A stretch of DNA of 64,000 bases from Pseudomonas sp. ADAK18 (GCF_012935695.1 NZ_CP052859.1:1467001-1531000), one strand, 5' to 3'; positions 8,716 through 18,891 are shown, counted from the stretch's first letter. Notes: generated by a model not told the origin, from the letters alone. Numbers and translations: made by a program.

Positions 8716-9069
8716 ATGACCTCAACGTCGTTTGGAGCTCGTACTCCCGGACCCCAGCAATCCTTTCAAGCGTCTCCTTGCGAAAGCAGGGAGGGATCCC
8801 GTCTTTCTGATCCGCCGAGCCTGCTTGCCGAAGGCAGCGGCGAAGCTCTGCGCGTAAAAAAATTTGCCGGCCAACACACATTCAAGGCACCCGCGGCGGC
8901 GGATTTCGCTAAAGGAATGCTGCCCCATCAAGCCCCAACGGCTCCTGACCCCAATCCGTTAGCCAAGGTGGGTGTGGCCATGGAGTCCATGATCAAAGCA
9001 GTGAAGGCTTTTATTGGAGGGTACAAATCGCAAACATCCTCTTTGCCAATGACTCGAAAACCCGAGTGA
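8716..9069 (+). CDS. Unrecognised 117-aa protein under an hrp box, candidate type III secreted protein
   Basis: I do not recognise this protein. The N-terminus (MTSTSFGARTPGPQQSFQAS) is Ser/Thr/Pro/Gln-rich with no acidic residue in the first 20, typical of type III export signals. The middle is Pro/Ala-rich, and the C-terminal third has a likely amphipathic helix (VGVAMESMIKAVKAFIGG). No transmembrane segment or known motif is seen. GAGGG (8704-8708) precedes the ATG. The upstream hrp box and its position between two repeat proteins support a secreted or chaperone role. No terminator is obvious after it. Confidence 0.6.
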   Translation: MTSTSFGARTPGPQQSFQASPCESREGSRLSDPPSLLAEGSGEALRVKKFAGQHTFKAPAAADFAKGMLPHQAPTAPDPNPLAKVGVAMESMIKAVKAFIGGYKSQTSSLPMTRKPE

Positions 9070-9130
9070 TGCAGTTTCCAGGCATCCGCTGACCGTTTAC
9101 ATACAGTCATCGAAATTGATCGACCGCCTC

Positions 9131-9158
9131 GGAACCATTGCTTGTAGGTGGCCACATA
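9131..9158 (+). promoter_or_regulatory. hrp box 3 (HrpL-type ECF promoter), full consensus
   Basis: GGAACC (9131-9136), 15-base spacer, CCACATA (9152-9158). This matches GGAACC-N15/16-CCACNNA at every fixed position. It lies 97 bp before the ATG at 9256. Confidence 0.88.
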
Positions 9159-9255
9159 CTTTTGCGCGTGTTTAACCACCGTTACTCCAGCGATGTGCGC
9201 TGTGACAGTGGTGGTGACAGGGTAAGTACGGATCGGGAAAAGGTGGGCATGAAAA

Positions 9256-9588
9256 ATGGCAATTGATGGTGGGCTACCCTACCTGCGGCCTGGTGCTATA
9301 GGTCGATTTGATGCGATACCGGATGAGGCACAGCAAAAAACGCATGAGGTTCATCCTGTTCGACAAGACGATCAGCAACGTTCGATCGACACGGTTCGAT
9401 CTTCCGGCTTCAGGCGTCCCTTGCGATGGGCCAATTCCTATGAGGTTGCATTGCATCACCGGGAACTGCAGAACGTTGCCTCCACGCGCGCCGGTCATGG
9501 GAACCCCTACACACAACTGCCGGATAGTCAGTTAGTGAAGGCATTGGGCGTTCATTTTTCCATGTTGGAAAACTTCCATGAAAAATGA
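9256..9588 (+). CDS. N-terminal part of a frameshifted hrp-box-controlled repeat protein
   Basis: 110 aa, MAIDGGLPYLRPGAIGRFDA through PDSQLVKALGVHFSMLENFHEK, then TGA. AAGGTGG lies 10 bases upstream of the ATG. The last 25 residues match the start of the repeat unit in the protein at 7595 (EQLSQSLLNNFNAFK), and the rest of the unit continues in the next frame from 9578. A run of five A bases (9581-9585) at the break would restore one frame if it were four. Most likely this is the 5' half of one gene broken by a +1 slip, a sequencing error, or a site of ribosomal or transcriptional slippage. Unlike the first two cluster genes it has an acidic residue at position 4. Confidence 0.6.
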   Translation: MAIDGGLPYLRPGAIGRFDAIPDEAQQKTHEVHPVRQDDQQRSIDTVRSSGFRRPLRWANSYEVALHHRELQNVASTRAGHGNPYTQLPDSQLVKALGVHFSMLENFHEK

Positions 9589-10201
9589 AGGGCTGAAGCT
9601 GGCTTCCCTGCAGCGTATTGCCAGCGAAAAAATGGGACCGAGCCAGGAACTCAATAACTCGATCTTACTGGCCAAGGCACTTATCCGCCGTCCACGATTG
9701 ATCGACGCGATCCTCGACGAGGATGGCTTTATTACCCGGCAAAGTCTTTTGAGGGCTGCGAAGAGACTGTTTGGCAACAGTGATCCCGACACGTTCAGCC
9801 CGGACCCCTTTCACGCCAAAACCAATGTCGAACTGGTTCAGGCGTTTCAGGCGATGTTTGAGGCGTTCCGTGACAAGTCGCAGGACCGGACAGTCTTTTT
9901 TGAAAAAATCGGCTACGTCAAAATTGAGCGGCTGGTTGCCATAAGCAAAGACCCAAACGAAATTGACACGCGGGGTGACGTTGTCCTGGATCTGGTCACC
10001 GGGCTGCCCAGAAAAAAATACGATGAACAGCACGTGTATATGTCAAAAAATCTTGTGTATCGTCCGGGGCTATTGCGTTCTTTGGAGAGTATCCAGGCCA
10101 GCGGACGTCGTATGTTCGGTAGCCATTATCAGAGGGGTTGGTTAAGCAACAAAGACGTTGAATGCTGGCTTAAAAACAACACCTCCGGTAACCCGTCTTG
10201 A
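9578..10201 (+). CDS. C-terminal part of the frameshifted hrp-box-controlled repeat protein
   Basis: 207 aa if started at the ATG at 9578, which overlaps the end of the upstream frame by 11 bp; no separate ribosome site is seen. It carries the remainder of repeat unit one (NSILLAKALIRRPRLIDAIL then the EF-hand-like DEDGFITRQSLL) and a more diverged second unit (NVELVQAFQAMFEAFRDKSQ ... LVYRPGLLRSLE ... LSNKDVECWL). The units align with those at 7595, where the equivalent text is ILLAREIQRRPDLMKALDRD. It could be made as its own polypeptide by reinitiation, but a split single gene is the simpler reading. Confidence 0.6.
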   Translation: MKNEGLKLASLQRIASEKMGPSQELNNSILLAKALIRRPRLIDAILDEDGFITRQSLLRAAKRLFGNSDPDTFSPDPFHAKTNVELVQAFQAMFEAFRDKSQDRTVFFEKIGYVKIERLVAISKDPNEIDTRGDVVLDLVTGLPRKKYDEQHVYMSKNLVYRPGLLRSLESIQASGRRMFGSHYQRGWLSNKDVECWLKNNTSGNPS

Positions 10202-10221
10202 CGCCTCAACCCATGAGGCGT
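10201..10221. terminator. Hairpin between convergent genes
   Basis: ACGCCTC (10201-10207) pairs with GAGGCGT (10215-10221) with a 7-base loop, directly at the end of the hrp-box cluster and 8 bp from the convergent MFS gene. The following T run is poor, so it is a weak or bidirectional terminator at best. Confidence 0.5.
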
Positions 10222-10228
10222 TGTGTAT

Positions 10229-11380
10229 CTACACCCGCAGTATTTTCCCGCTGATCGCCACGCCTGCCAGCAGCACTGCGATCAGCACAAAGGCGGCACT
10301 CAAGCTACTGCCATGGGCGATAAAGCCGATCATCGCCGGGCCGGAAAGAATGCCGGCATAGCCCAGGGTGGTGATGGCAGGCACGGCAATGTGTTCTGGC
10401 ATGACCTGCTGCTTGCCGACGGCGGTGTACAGCACCGGCACGATATTCGAGCACCCGGCACCCACCAGCGCATAGCCCAGCAGGGCGGTTTCCCAGGCCG
10501 GGAACAGCGTCGCCAGCAGCATGCCAACTGCGGCCAATGAGCCGCCGATCACAATGACCCGGGTAGCACCCAGACGGCGAACGATGGCATCACCGGTCAG
10601 GCGTCCGGCGGTCATGGTCAGAGCAAATGCTGCGTAGCCCAGGCCTGCGTAGGCTTCATCCAGCCCGCGCTCGGCACTGAGGAACACCGCACTCCAATCC
10701 AGCACAGCGCCTTCGGCGAGAAATACGATAAAGCACAGGCAGCCGATAAACAGCACAACGCCATGGGGGATGGCAAAGGCCGGCCCCGAGCTTTCGCTGC
10801 CGTAGGGCAGCAGGTGTGGCCCGGCCTTGAGCAGCGCCAACGCGATGATGACGATCACCACCAGGATGGCCGCCAGCGGCGACAGGCCCAGCCCCAGCAA
10901 CCCGCTGACACCCGCCGCACCGACGATGCCTCCGAGGCTGAACAGCCCGTGGAAGCCCGACATCATGGTCTTGCCGCTAGCCCGTTCGACGATCACCGCT
11001 TGCAGGTTGACCGTGGAGTCCACCGCGCCTAAGCCTGCGCCAAACAGAAACAGCGCGGCCATCAACAACGGAATTGAGCTGACCGTGGCCAGCAATGGCA
11101 AGGCCAGGCAGATCAGAATCGTCCCCCCGGTCAGCACCCGTCGGCAGCCGAAGCGCGATGCTAGGGCGCCCGCTGCCGGCATGGCGATGATCGAACCGAC
11201 ACCAAGGCACAACAACAACAGCCCCAGTGTGCCTTCATCGAGTTGCGCCCGTGCCTTGGCATATGGCACCAGCGGTGCCCAGGCAGCAATGCCGAAACCT
11301 GCGATGAAAAACGCGATACGGGTCGACATTTGTTCCAGCCGCCCGGGAACCACGGGCGCTGGGGTGCTGATGGCGGTCAT
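10229..11380 (-). CDS. MFS transporter
   Basis: 383 aa with about twelve hydrophobic segments and the usual major facilitator features: RFGCRRVLTGG in loop 2-3, DSTVNLQAVIVE, and the second-half GRLTGDAIVRRLGATRV. The overall look is that of the E. coli YbjJ-type inner-membrane MFS proteins of unknown substrate. It is convergent with the hrp-box genes and separated by 373 bp from the next leftward gene, so it is a single transcription unit. Substrate unknown. Confidence 0.88.
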   Translation of the reverse strand: MTAISTPAPVVPGRLEQMSTRIAFFIAGFGIAAWAPLVPYAKARAQLDEGTLGLLLLCLGVGSIIAMPAAGALASRFGCRRVLTGGTILICLALPLLATVSSIPLLMAALFLFGAGLGAVDSTVNLQAVIVERASGKTMMSGFHGLFSLGGIVGAAGVSGLLGLGLSPLAAILVVIVIIALALLKAGPHLLPYGSESSGPAFAIPHGVVLFIGCLCFIVFLAEGAVLDWSAVFLSAERGLDEAYAGLGYAAFALTMTAGRLTGDAIVRRLGATRVIVIGGSLAAVGMLLATLFPAWETALLGYALVGAGCSNIVPVLYTAVGKQQVMPEHIAVPAITTLGYAGILSGPAMIGFIAHGSSLSAAFVLIAVLLAGVAISGKILRV

Positions 11381-11753
11381 GAAAAATCCTTGGCTTTGCG
11401 TTTAACGACGATGTGCTGCGCAACATCCTTGCACATCAGGCCGTATCGAGCGAGCGGGGTTCCCTTGGAATGGCTCAACTCGCCCTGGCTTTACACATCG
11501 CCAAACGCTGCCGATTTTTGTTTTTCCAATCATGGAACGCTATTCCCCTGCTTCGCCACTCAACTACTTCCTATCTGCAGGACAGTAGCCTGTGCCTTGT
11601 GTGAGGTGGTCTGGAAGGTGCGTAATCTCCGTGAGAACAGGTGAACCCCAGTATTCTTGCGGTGGATTACCACCTTCCAGGCCAATCCTTTTACTGGTCG
11701 GAGCCGCTCAGGCGTACTTTCGGGATAACGTTGGGCGATATTTTGGATAAGTA
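11381..11753. other. Intergenic stretch without a supported gene
   Basis: 373 bp between the MFS gene and the CMD-family gene. I find no convincing coding frame; short open frames here lack ribosome sites and family features. The one notable item is the long hairpin at 11607-11684. Confidence 0.6.
11607..11684. repeat. Long imperfect inverted repeat (78-nt hairpin)
   Basis: CTGGAAGGTG (11611-11620) and CACCTTCCAG (11671-11680) are perfect complements. Pairing extends outwards by four more pairs (one G-T) and, after a bulged C, inwards by GTAATC/GATTAC. There is no T run, so it does not look like a terminator. It could be a small RNA, a relic of a miniature transposable element, or a recombination site. 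Confidence 0.6.
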
Positions 11754-12416
11754 TCAAGCCGACGTTTTCAAATAGTCCTGCACCTGCACCACTTCAGGCC
11801 CCACCACCCGGACCAGTACTACACCACGTGGCGTGGTTTCCTTGTCGACATAACTCTCGACAATCACCCGATCCGCAGCGGTGGCGTGCAACGACAGCGT
11901 GTGAGGTTTACGCAGCAGTTTCTTGATCTGGGCACTGACGGGAAATGACGGTTTGCCCTGGCGTACGCTGTCACAGAACGCCATGGCCAGCGCCAGTGGT
12001 GTAGGCGGCGGGGGCGAGGCGAGGCCAGCCGCTTCGAAGAGTTGGTTGAGCTGATCGGCAGTGGCTACGGCACGGGGAAAACCGGTGAATGCAGATGCGA
12101 TCAACAGCAGTTCGGTGAGTTCCCCCGGTGCCAGCCCCTCAGCCAGGCTGGTCTTGAAGTGAACGCTCAAGGGGGCCGAAACAATCCCCGTGGCGACGAT
12201 GGCGGCAAAGATCGCCGCCTCTTGCAAGCGCGAGTCCAGGCCCGGACGACTGTTCAAATAGCCGTAGACCACACCCACCGCGAGCTCGCCCAAAGCCGGA
12301 GCGGTGTGGAACAGTGCATCCAGGCGTGCGCCGCCCTCGGGAACCAATTCAATGAAGGTCTTGCGACCTTCGCGATACAGCGTTTCGACGGGGCTTTGTG
12401 GGGCAAGTGTTTTCAT
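11754..12416 (-). CDS. Carboxymuconolactone decarboxylase-fold protein
   Basis: 220 aa. The N-terminal two thirds is an AhpD/CMD-type helical domain (ALGELAVGVVYGYLNSRPGL, then LSVHFKTSLAEGLAPGELTE and FTGFPRAVATADQLNQLF). The CxxC of AhpD peroxidases is absent, so a PcaC-like or non-redox role is more likely. The last about 70 residues form an extra domain of unknown type. It is the last gene downstream of the L-fucose operon (126 bp after fucP) and may or may not be part of it. Substrate unknown. Confidence 0.75.
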   Translation of the reverse strand: MKTLAPQSPVETLYREGRKTFIELVPEGGARLDALFHTAPALGELAVGVVYGYLNSRPGLDSRLQEAAIFAAIVATGIVSAPLSVHFKTSLAEGLAPGELTELLLIASAFTGFPRAVATADQLNQLFEAAGLASPPPPTPLALAMAFCDSVRQGKPSFPVSAQIKKLLRKPHTLSLHATAADRVIVESYVDKETTPRGVVLVRVVGPEVVQVQDYLKTSA

Positions 12417-12542
12417 GTCGCATCCTCCGCGAAAAGAGGAGGGCGTTTGATCGACTGCGCACGTATTTCGGCCTGATGAAAACGTCCATCCATGGGAAAG
12501 ACAAGTGTAGAACCCACAGGCCTTTACGCCACTTCCATGCTA

Positions 12543-13772
12543 TTAGCCGTGCCGCAACCGGCTGCGGGCGTAGACCGCGACAATCACAAAGCATCCCAGG
12601 GGCAACAGGTAGGCAAGCGCCACCGAACTGTGATCGGCCACCTTGCCCATCAAGTAGGGCATCAACGCGCCGCCGACAATCGCCATGATCATGAACGAAC
12701 TGCCCCGCTTGGTATGCGGTCCGAGGTTTTTCACGCCCATGGCAAACAGCGTCGGGAACATGATCGACATGAAGAAGAACACTGCGATCAGCGCGATCAC
12801 CGACACGCCTTCCAGCCCCATTACCACCAATGCACACAAGGCAATGTTGATCAGCGCGTAAATCAGCAGCAACCGCTGGGCGCTGACCCGCCCCATCAGC
12901 CAGGTACTGAAAAACCGTCCGAACATGAAGGCCAGCATGGCGATCGACAGCAAATAGGCCGCACGCTGGCTACTCATCTGCGCCCAGTGTTCGGTGACGT
13001 AGTTGATAAAAAATGCGCCGACGCCGACCTGGGCCGCCACGTAGAAAAACTGAGTGATCACCCCGCCGACAAACTCCCGATGCTGCCACAAGCCCTTGCC
13101 ACTGACCGGTTGCATCGCCTGTTCCTGGGCTCGCAAGTCCGGTAATGGCGTGCGGGCAATCAGCACCGCCACCAGCAGCACCAGAATGGCGATTACCACG
13201 TAGGTGGTTTGCAGCGAACCCATGTCTGAGGCGGGTGTGCTGCCAGCGCTGAAAAACATCGCGCCGCCAATCAGCGGGCCGAAGAACTGACCCAGGCCGT
13301 TGAACGATTGCGCCAGGTTCAAGCGCCGTTCGGCGCCCTGAGGATCACCCAACACGGTGGCGTAAGGGTTGGCGGCCGTCTCCAGGCAACCCAGGCCGCA
13401 GGCAATCACGAACAACGCGAACAGGAAAAACGGGAAACTGGCCGCCGCCGCCGCTGGCATGAACAGCAGGGCGCCCGCCGCATACAGGCACAAGCCCAGC
13501 AGGATCCCGGCCTTGTAGCCGTGACGGTCCATCAACAGTCCCGCCGGCAGGGCAATCAGGAAATAGGCGCCGAAGTAGGCGCTTTGCAAGAGGCCGGACT
13601 GGGCTTTGCTGACGTGCAAGGTTTCCTGGAAGTGCTTGTTCAGCACGTCCAGCAAGCCATAGGACAAGCCCCAGAGGAAGAACAGGCTGGTCACCAGGAT
13701 CAGTGCCCAGCGATAGGTCGGCACAGCTGCGCTTTGGGCGCCGTCTGCCACTCTCGTTTCTTTGCTTAACAT
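12543..13772 (-). CDS. fucP: L-fucose:H+ symporter, FucP type MFS permease
   Basis: 409 aa with twelve predicted membrane segments. It carries the FucP-subfamily features SLFFLWGLSYGLLDVLNKHF near residue 30, SAYFGAYFLIALPAGLLMDR, and LGCLETAANPYATVLG, plus SFNGLGQFFGPLIGG. FucP imports L-fucose by proton symport. It is the importer at the distal end of a seven-gene fucose-degradation operon on this strand. A related sugar cannot be excluded from the permease alone, but the enzymes upstream fit fucose. Confidence 0.9.
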   Translation of the reverse strand: MLSKETRVADGAQSAAVPTYRWALILVTSLFFLWGLSYGLLDVLNKHFQETLHVSKAQSGLLQSAYFGAYFLIALPAGLLMDRHGYKAGILLGLCLYAAGALLFMPAAAAASFPFFLFALFVIACGLGCLETAANPYATVLGDPQGAERRLNLAQSFNGLGQFFGPLIGGAMFFSAGSTPASDMGSLQTTYVVIAILVLLVAVLIARTPLPDLRAQEQAMQPVSGKGLWQHREFVGGVITQFFYVAAQVGVGAFFINYVTEHWAQMSSQRAAYLLSIAMLAFMFGRFFSTWLMGRVSAQRLLLIYALINIALCALVVMGLEGVSVIALIAVFFFMSIMFPTLFAMGVKNLGPHTKRGSSFMIMAIVGGALMPYLMGKVADHSSVALAYLLPLGCFVIVAVYARSRLRHG

Positions 13773-13837
13773 GACGCTTCTCCTGTTGTTTTTATGGGAT
13801 CAAGGCGTGCGATGCAGGGGGACTTACGGTTGAAAGG

Positions 13838-15812
<1,975 letters not shown>

Positions 15813-15849
15813 TATTATTGTGCTCCGTCCATTCAGTTTGCTGTTCGTC

Positions 15850-17127
15850 TCAAGGCCGGTGACGGTATTGCTCACGGGACGCGGCTTTCATCTGGATCGA
15901 AAAACCTGGTGCCTGAGGCGGCATGTAGGCCGCGCCACGGACCACGCACGGCTCTTCGAAGTGCTCGTGCAGGTGGTCGACATATTCGATCACTCGACCG
16001 TCATGGGTGCCGGCAATGCACAGGTAATCGATCATCGATAAGTGCTGCACATACTCGCAAAGCCCGACACCGCCGGCATGCGGGCACACGGGCAAGTTGT
16101 ACTTGGCCGCCATCAGCATCACCGCGAGGACTTCGTTGACCCCGCCCAGGCGGCAGGCGTCAATCTGCACCACATCGATGGCTTCGCGCATGATCAATTG
16201 CTTGAAGATGATCCGGTTCTGGCACATCTCGCCGGTGGCCACCTTGACCGGTGCTACGCCCAGGCGAATCTTGCGGTGGCCTTCAATATCGTCGGGGCTG
16301 GTGGGTTCCTCGATAAACCAGGGTTTGGCAAACGCCAATTCCCGTACCCAGTCGATGGCGGTGTTCACTTCCCACACCTGGTTGGCGTCGATCATCAGTT
16401 GGCGGTCTGGCCCCAGTACCTCGCGGGCGATGCGCACCCGGCGCAGGTCGTCCTGCAAGTCGTGGCCGACCTTGAGTTTGACGTGATTGAAACCGGCATC
16501 CACCGCTTCCTGGCACAGCCGGCGCAGCTTGTCGTCGCCATAACCGAGCCAACCCGCTGAAGTGGTGTAGCACGGGTAGCCGTGGGCTTGCAGGTTGGCC
16601 ATGCGCTGGGCCTTGCCTTCGGCGCGTTGACGCAGCAGGACCAGGGCTTCGGGCGCGGTGATGCAGTCGGTGATGTAGCGAAAATCGATGCAGCGCACCA
16701 GCTGTTCCGGGCTCATGTCGGCCACCAGGCGCCACAGGGGTTTTCCTTCGGCCTTGGCCCATAGATCCCACGCGGCGTTGACGATGGCGCCGGTGGCCAA
16801 GTGAATGGCGCCCTTGTCCGGACCGATCCAGCGTAACTGGCTGTCGCTGGTGACATGGCGCCAGAAGCGGCCCATGTCCTCGCTGATCCATTCCAGCGTC
16901 AGGCCCACCAGCAGCGGCTCCATGGCCTTGATCGCCGCGCAGCAAATCTCGTTGCCACGGCCGATGGTGAATGTCAGGCCATGGCCTTCAAGGGCCGGAT
17001 TATCGGTTTGCAGAATCACATAAGCGGCGGAGTAGTCTGGGTCCGGGTTCATTGCGTCGGAACCGTCCAGGGACTGGGACGTAGGAAAACGGATATCTTC
17101 GACACGAATCGCGGTAATGGTGGTCAT
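15850..17127 (-). CDS. L-fuconate dehydratase (enolase superfamily)
   Basis: 425 aa, the usual length for the family. The N-terminal capping domain starts TAIRVEDIRFPTSQSLDGSD. The barrel has the KxK base in HVKLKVGHD, metal ligands in MIDANQVWEV, FIEEPTSPDD and KVATGEMCQNR, and the general-acid region VCPHAGGVGLCEYVQHLSM. It dehydrates L-fuconate to 2-keto-3-deoxy-L-fuconate with Mg2+. The sequence strongly resembles the Xanthomonas campestris-type enzyme, which anchors the pathway assignment for the whole operon. Confidence 0.93.
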   Translation of the reverse strand: MTTITAIRVEDIRFPTSQSLDGSDAMNPDPDYSAAYVILQTDNPALEGHGLTFTIGRGNEICCAAIKAMEPLLVGLTLEWISEDMGRFWRHVTSDSQLRWIGPDKGAIHLATGAIVNAAWDLWAKAEGKPLWRLVADMSPEQLVRCIDFRYITDCITAPEALVLLRQRAEGKAQRMANLQAHGYPCYTTSAGWLGYGDDKLRRLCQEAVDAGFNHVKLKVGHDLQDDLRRVRIAREVLGPDRQLMIDANQVWEVNTAIDWVRELAFAKPWFIEEPTSPDDIEGHRKIRLGVAPVKVATGEMCQNRIIFKQLIMREAIDVVQIDACRLGGVNEVLAVMLMAAKYNLPVCPHAGGVGLCEYVQHLSMIDYLCIAGTHDGRVIEYVDHLHEHFEEPCVVRGAAYMPPQAPGFSIQMKAASREQYRHRP

Positions 17128-17147
17128 GAACGGCTCCTTGGCTCTTG

Positions 17148-17999
17148 TCAGGCGTCGACCGTGGTCTGGTTCTGCTCGCCCAGGCCTTCGATACCCAGGC
17201 GGATTTTTTGCCCGGCCTTGAGGTAGACCGGCGTGGGCTTGATCCCCAGACCGACACCGGGCGGGGTACCGGTGGAAATCACATCCCCCGGTTGCAGGCT
17301 CATGAATTGGCTCAGATAGCTGATCAATTTGGGAATCTGGAAAATCATGGTGCGGGTGTTGCCGTTCTGATAACGGTGGCCGTCGACTTCCAGCCAGATT
17401 GCCAGTTGATGCGGGTCGGCGATTTCATCACGAGTCACCAGCCATGGGCCCAGCGGGCCGAAGGTGTCGCAGCCTTTGCCCTTGTCCCAGGTACCGCCGC
17501 GCTCCAGTTGGAATTCACGCTCGGACACGTCGTTGATCACGCAATAACCGGCGACATGTTCCATGGCCCGACTTTCATCGATATAGCGCCCGCCCTGGCC
17601 GATCACCACGCCCAGCTCCACTTCCCAGTCGGTCTTGTGTGAGTGGCGAGGGATCTCGATGTTGTCGTTGGGGCCAACGATGGCGCTGGTCCATTTGTTG
17701 AAGATGATCGGTTCGTCTGGAATCGGTGCTCCGGTTTCTGCTGCATGATCGGCGTAGTTCAGGCCGATGCAGATGAATTTTCCGACGTGTCCGACACAGG
17801 CTCCCAGTCGGGGGGTACCCGGCACCAGAGGCAGGCTGGCGGGATCAAGGTCTTGCAGGCGAGCCAGGTTGTGCGGGAGCAGGGCACTGCCTGCGATATC
17901 GCTGACATGGGCGGACAAGTCCCGCAGCCGACCGTCCTGGTCCAGCAGAGCCGGGCGTTCCTGACCTTTCTCACCATAACGCAACAGTTTCATGGGCAA
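17148..17999 (-). CDS. Fumarylacetoacetate hydrolase family, probable 2,4-diketo-3-deoxy-L-fuconate hydrolase
   Basis: 283 aa. The FAH core contains ICIGLNYADHAAETGAPIPD, PIIFNKWTSAIVGPND and the metal-binding WEVELGVVIG. DVSEREFQLERGGTWDKGKG and GDVISTGTPPGVGLG follow. In the non-phosphorylating fucose route an FAH protein splits 2,4-diketo-3-deoxy-L-fuconate into pyruvate and L-lactate. The place directly between the two other late-step genes supports that; other acylpyruvate hydrolases share the fold. Confidence 0.88.
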   Translation of the reverse strand: MPMKLLRYGEKGQERPALLDQDGRLRDLSAHVSDIAGSALLPHNLARLQDLDPASLPLVPGTPRLGACVGHVGKFICIGLNYADHAAETGAPIPDEPIIFNKWTSAIVGPNDNIEIPRHSHKTDWEVELGVVIGQGGRYIDESRAMEHVAGYCVINDVSEREFQLERGGTWDKGKGCDTFGPLGPWLVTRDEIADPHQLAIWLEVDGHRYQNGNTRTMIFQIPKLISYLSQFMSLQPGDVISTGTPPGVGLGIKPTPVYLKAGQKIRLGIEGLGEQNQTTVDA

Positions 18000-18028
18000 T
18001 CCTCTAATAAGTAGAAGGAACGGGGCGG

Positions 18029-18769
18029 TCAGTTGCTCCAGCCGCCATCGATAATTTGGGTAGTACCGGTGGTAAAGGCACTGGCATCTGAACCGAGGTA
18101 CAGCGCCAACTGAGCGATTTCCTGCGGTGTGCCCAGGCGCCCCATCGGCTGGCGGCCGGTGAAGGCGGCATACACCTCATCCTGTTGCCGACCTTCGCGG
18201 GTGGCCTGCTCGGCAATGCGCTGATGCAGTGACGGCGACTCCACCGTGCCAGGGCAGATGGCATTGCAGCGAATGCCCCGGGTGACGAAGTCGGCGGCCA
18301 CGGATTTCGTCAGGCCGATTACCGCGGCCTTGCTGGCGCAGTAGGCGAAGCGGTTGGGCACGCCTTTGAGGCTGGAGGCCACCGACGACATATTGATGAT
18401 CGACCCGCCCCCCGCCGCCAGCATGCCGGGAAGAAAGGCGCGGATCATGCGGTACATGGCGGTGACGTTCAGGTCCATGGCAAACGCCCAGTCACTTTCC
18501 GGGCATTCCAGGATATTGCCGGCATGAACGACACCGGCGCAGTTGAACAACACATCGAGAGGGCCGAATTGTGCGGCTAGGCGTTGGGCGGCAGCGGCGT
18601 CGGTGACGTCCAGCACGACCGTCTGCGCGCCCGGCAGGTCGGCGAGTGCCTGTTGATTGATGTCGGCGGCAATCACCTCGGCGCCAGCCTCCAGATAGGC
18701 TTCGACGCTGGCACGGCCAATGCCTTGGGCGGCGGCGGTGATCAACACGCGTTTACCGGTGAGGTCCAT
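18029..18769 (-). CDS. SDR oxidoreductase, probable 2-keto-3-deoxy-L-fuconate dehydrogenase
   Basis: 246 aa. NAD-binding motif ITAAAQGIGRAS near the N-terminus, LFNCAGVVHAGNIL (NNAG variant), catalytic Ser in INMSSVASSLKG and Tyr/Lys in FAYCASKAAVIGL. It ends in GTTQIIDGGWSN. First gene of the operon, with AAGGGAG on the minus strand 7 bases before its ATG. It would oxidise 2-keto-3-deoxy-L-fuconate to the 2,4-diketo acid. The operator at 18799-18817 lies 30 bp upstream. Confidence 0.9.
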   Translation of the reverse strand: MDLTGKRVLITAAAQGIGRASVEAYLEAGAEVIAADINQQALADLPGAQTVVLDVTDAAAAQRLAAQFGPLDVLFNCAGVVHAGNILECPESDWAFAMDLNVTAMYRMIRAFLPGMLAAGGGSIINMSSVASSLKGVPNRFAYCASKAAVIGLTKSVAADFVTRGIRCNAICPGTVESPSLHQRIAEQATREGRQQDEVYAAFTGRQPMGRLGTPQEIAQLALYLGSDASAFTTGTTQIIDGGWSN

Positions 18770-18798
18770 GACAGACTCCCTTGATTGTTATTATTGGC

Positions 18799-18817
18799 TC
18801 AATGGTCAGGCCATTGA
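18799..18817. promoter_or_regulatory. Operator O1 of the fucose locus
   Basis: TCAATGG-TCAGG-CCATTGA, a palindrome with 7-bp arms and a 5-bp centre. The TGG-N5-CCA core is typical of FadR/FCD-type GntR binding sites. It lies 30 bp before the fucose operon start, where a bound repressor would block the leftward promoter. Confidence 0.75.
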
Positions 18818-18891
18818 GGGCGTAAAACGCCTGAATATGGTTCGTAGCGAAACCTGGGAGGTTTGCTATGATCAGCCCAATGGAAACGATC

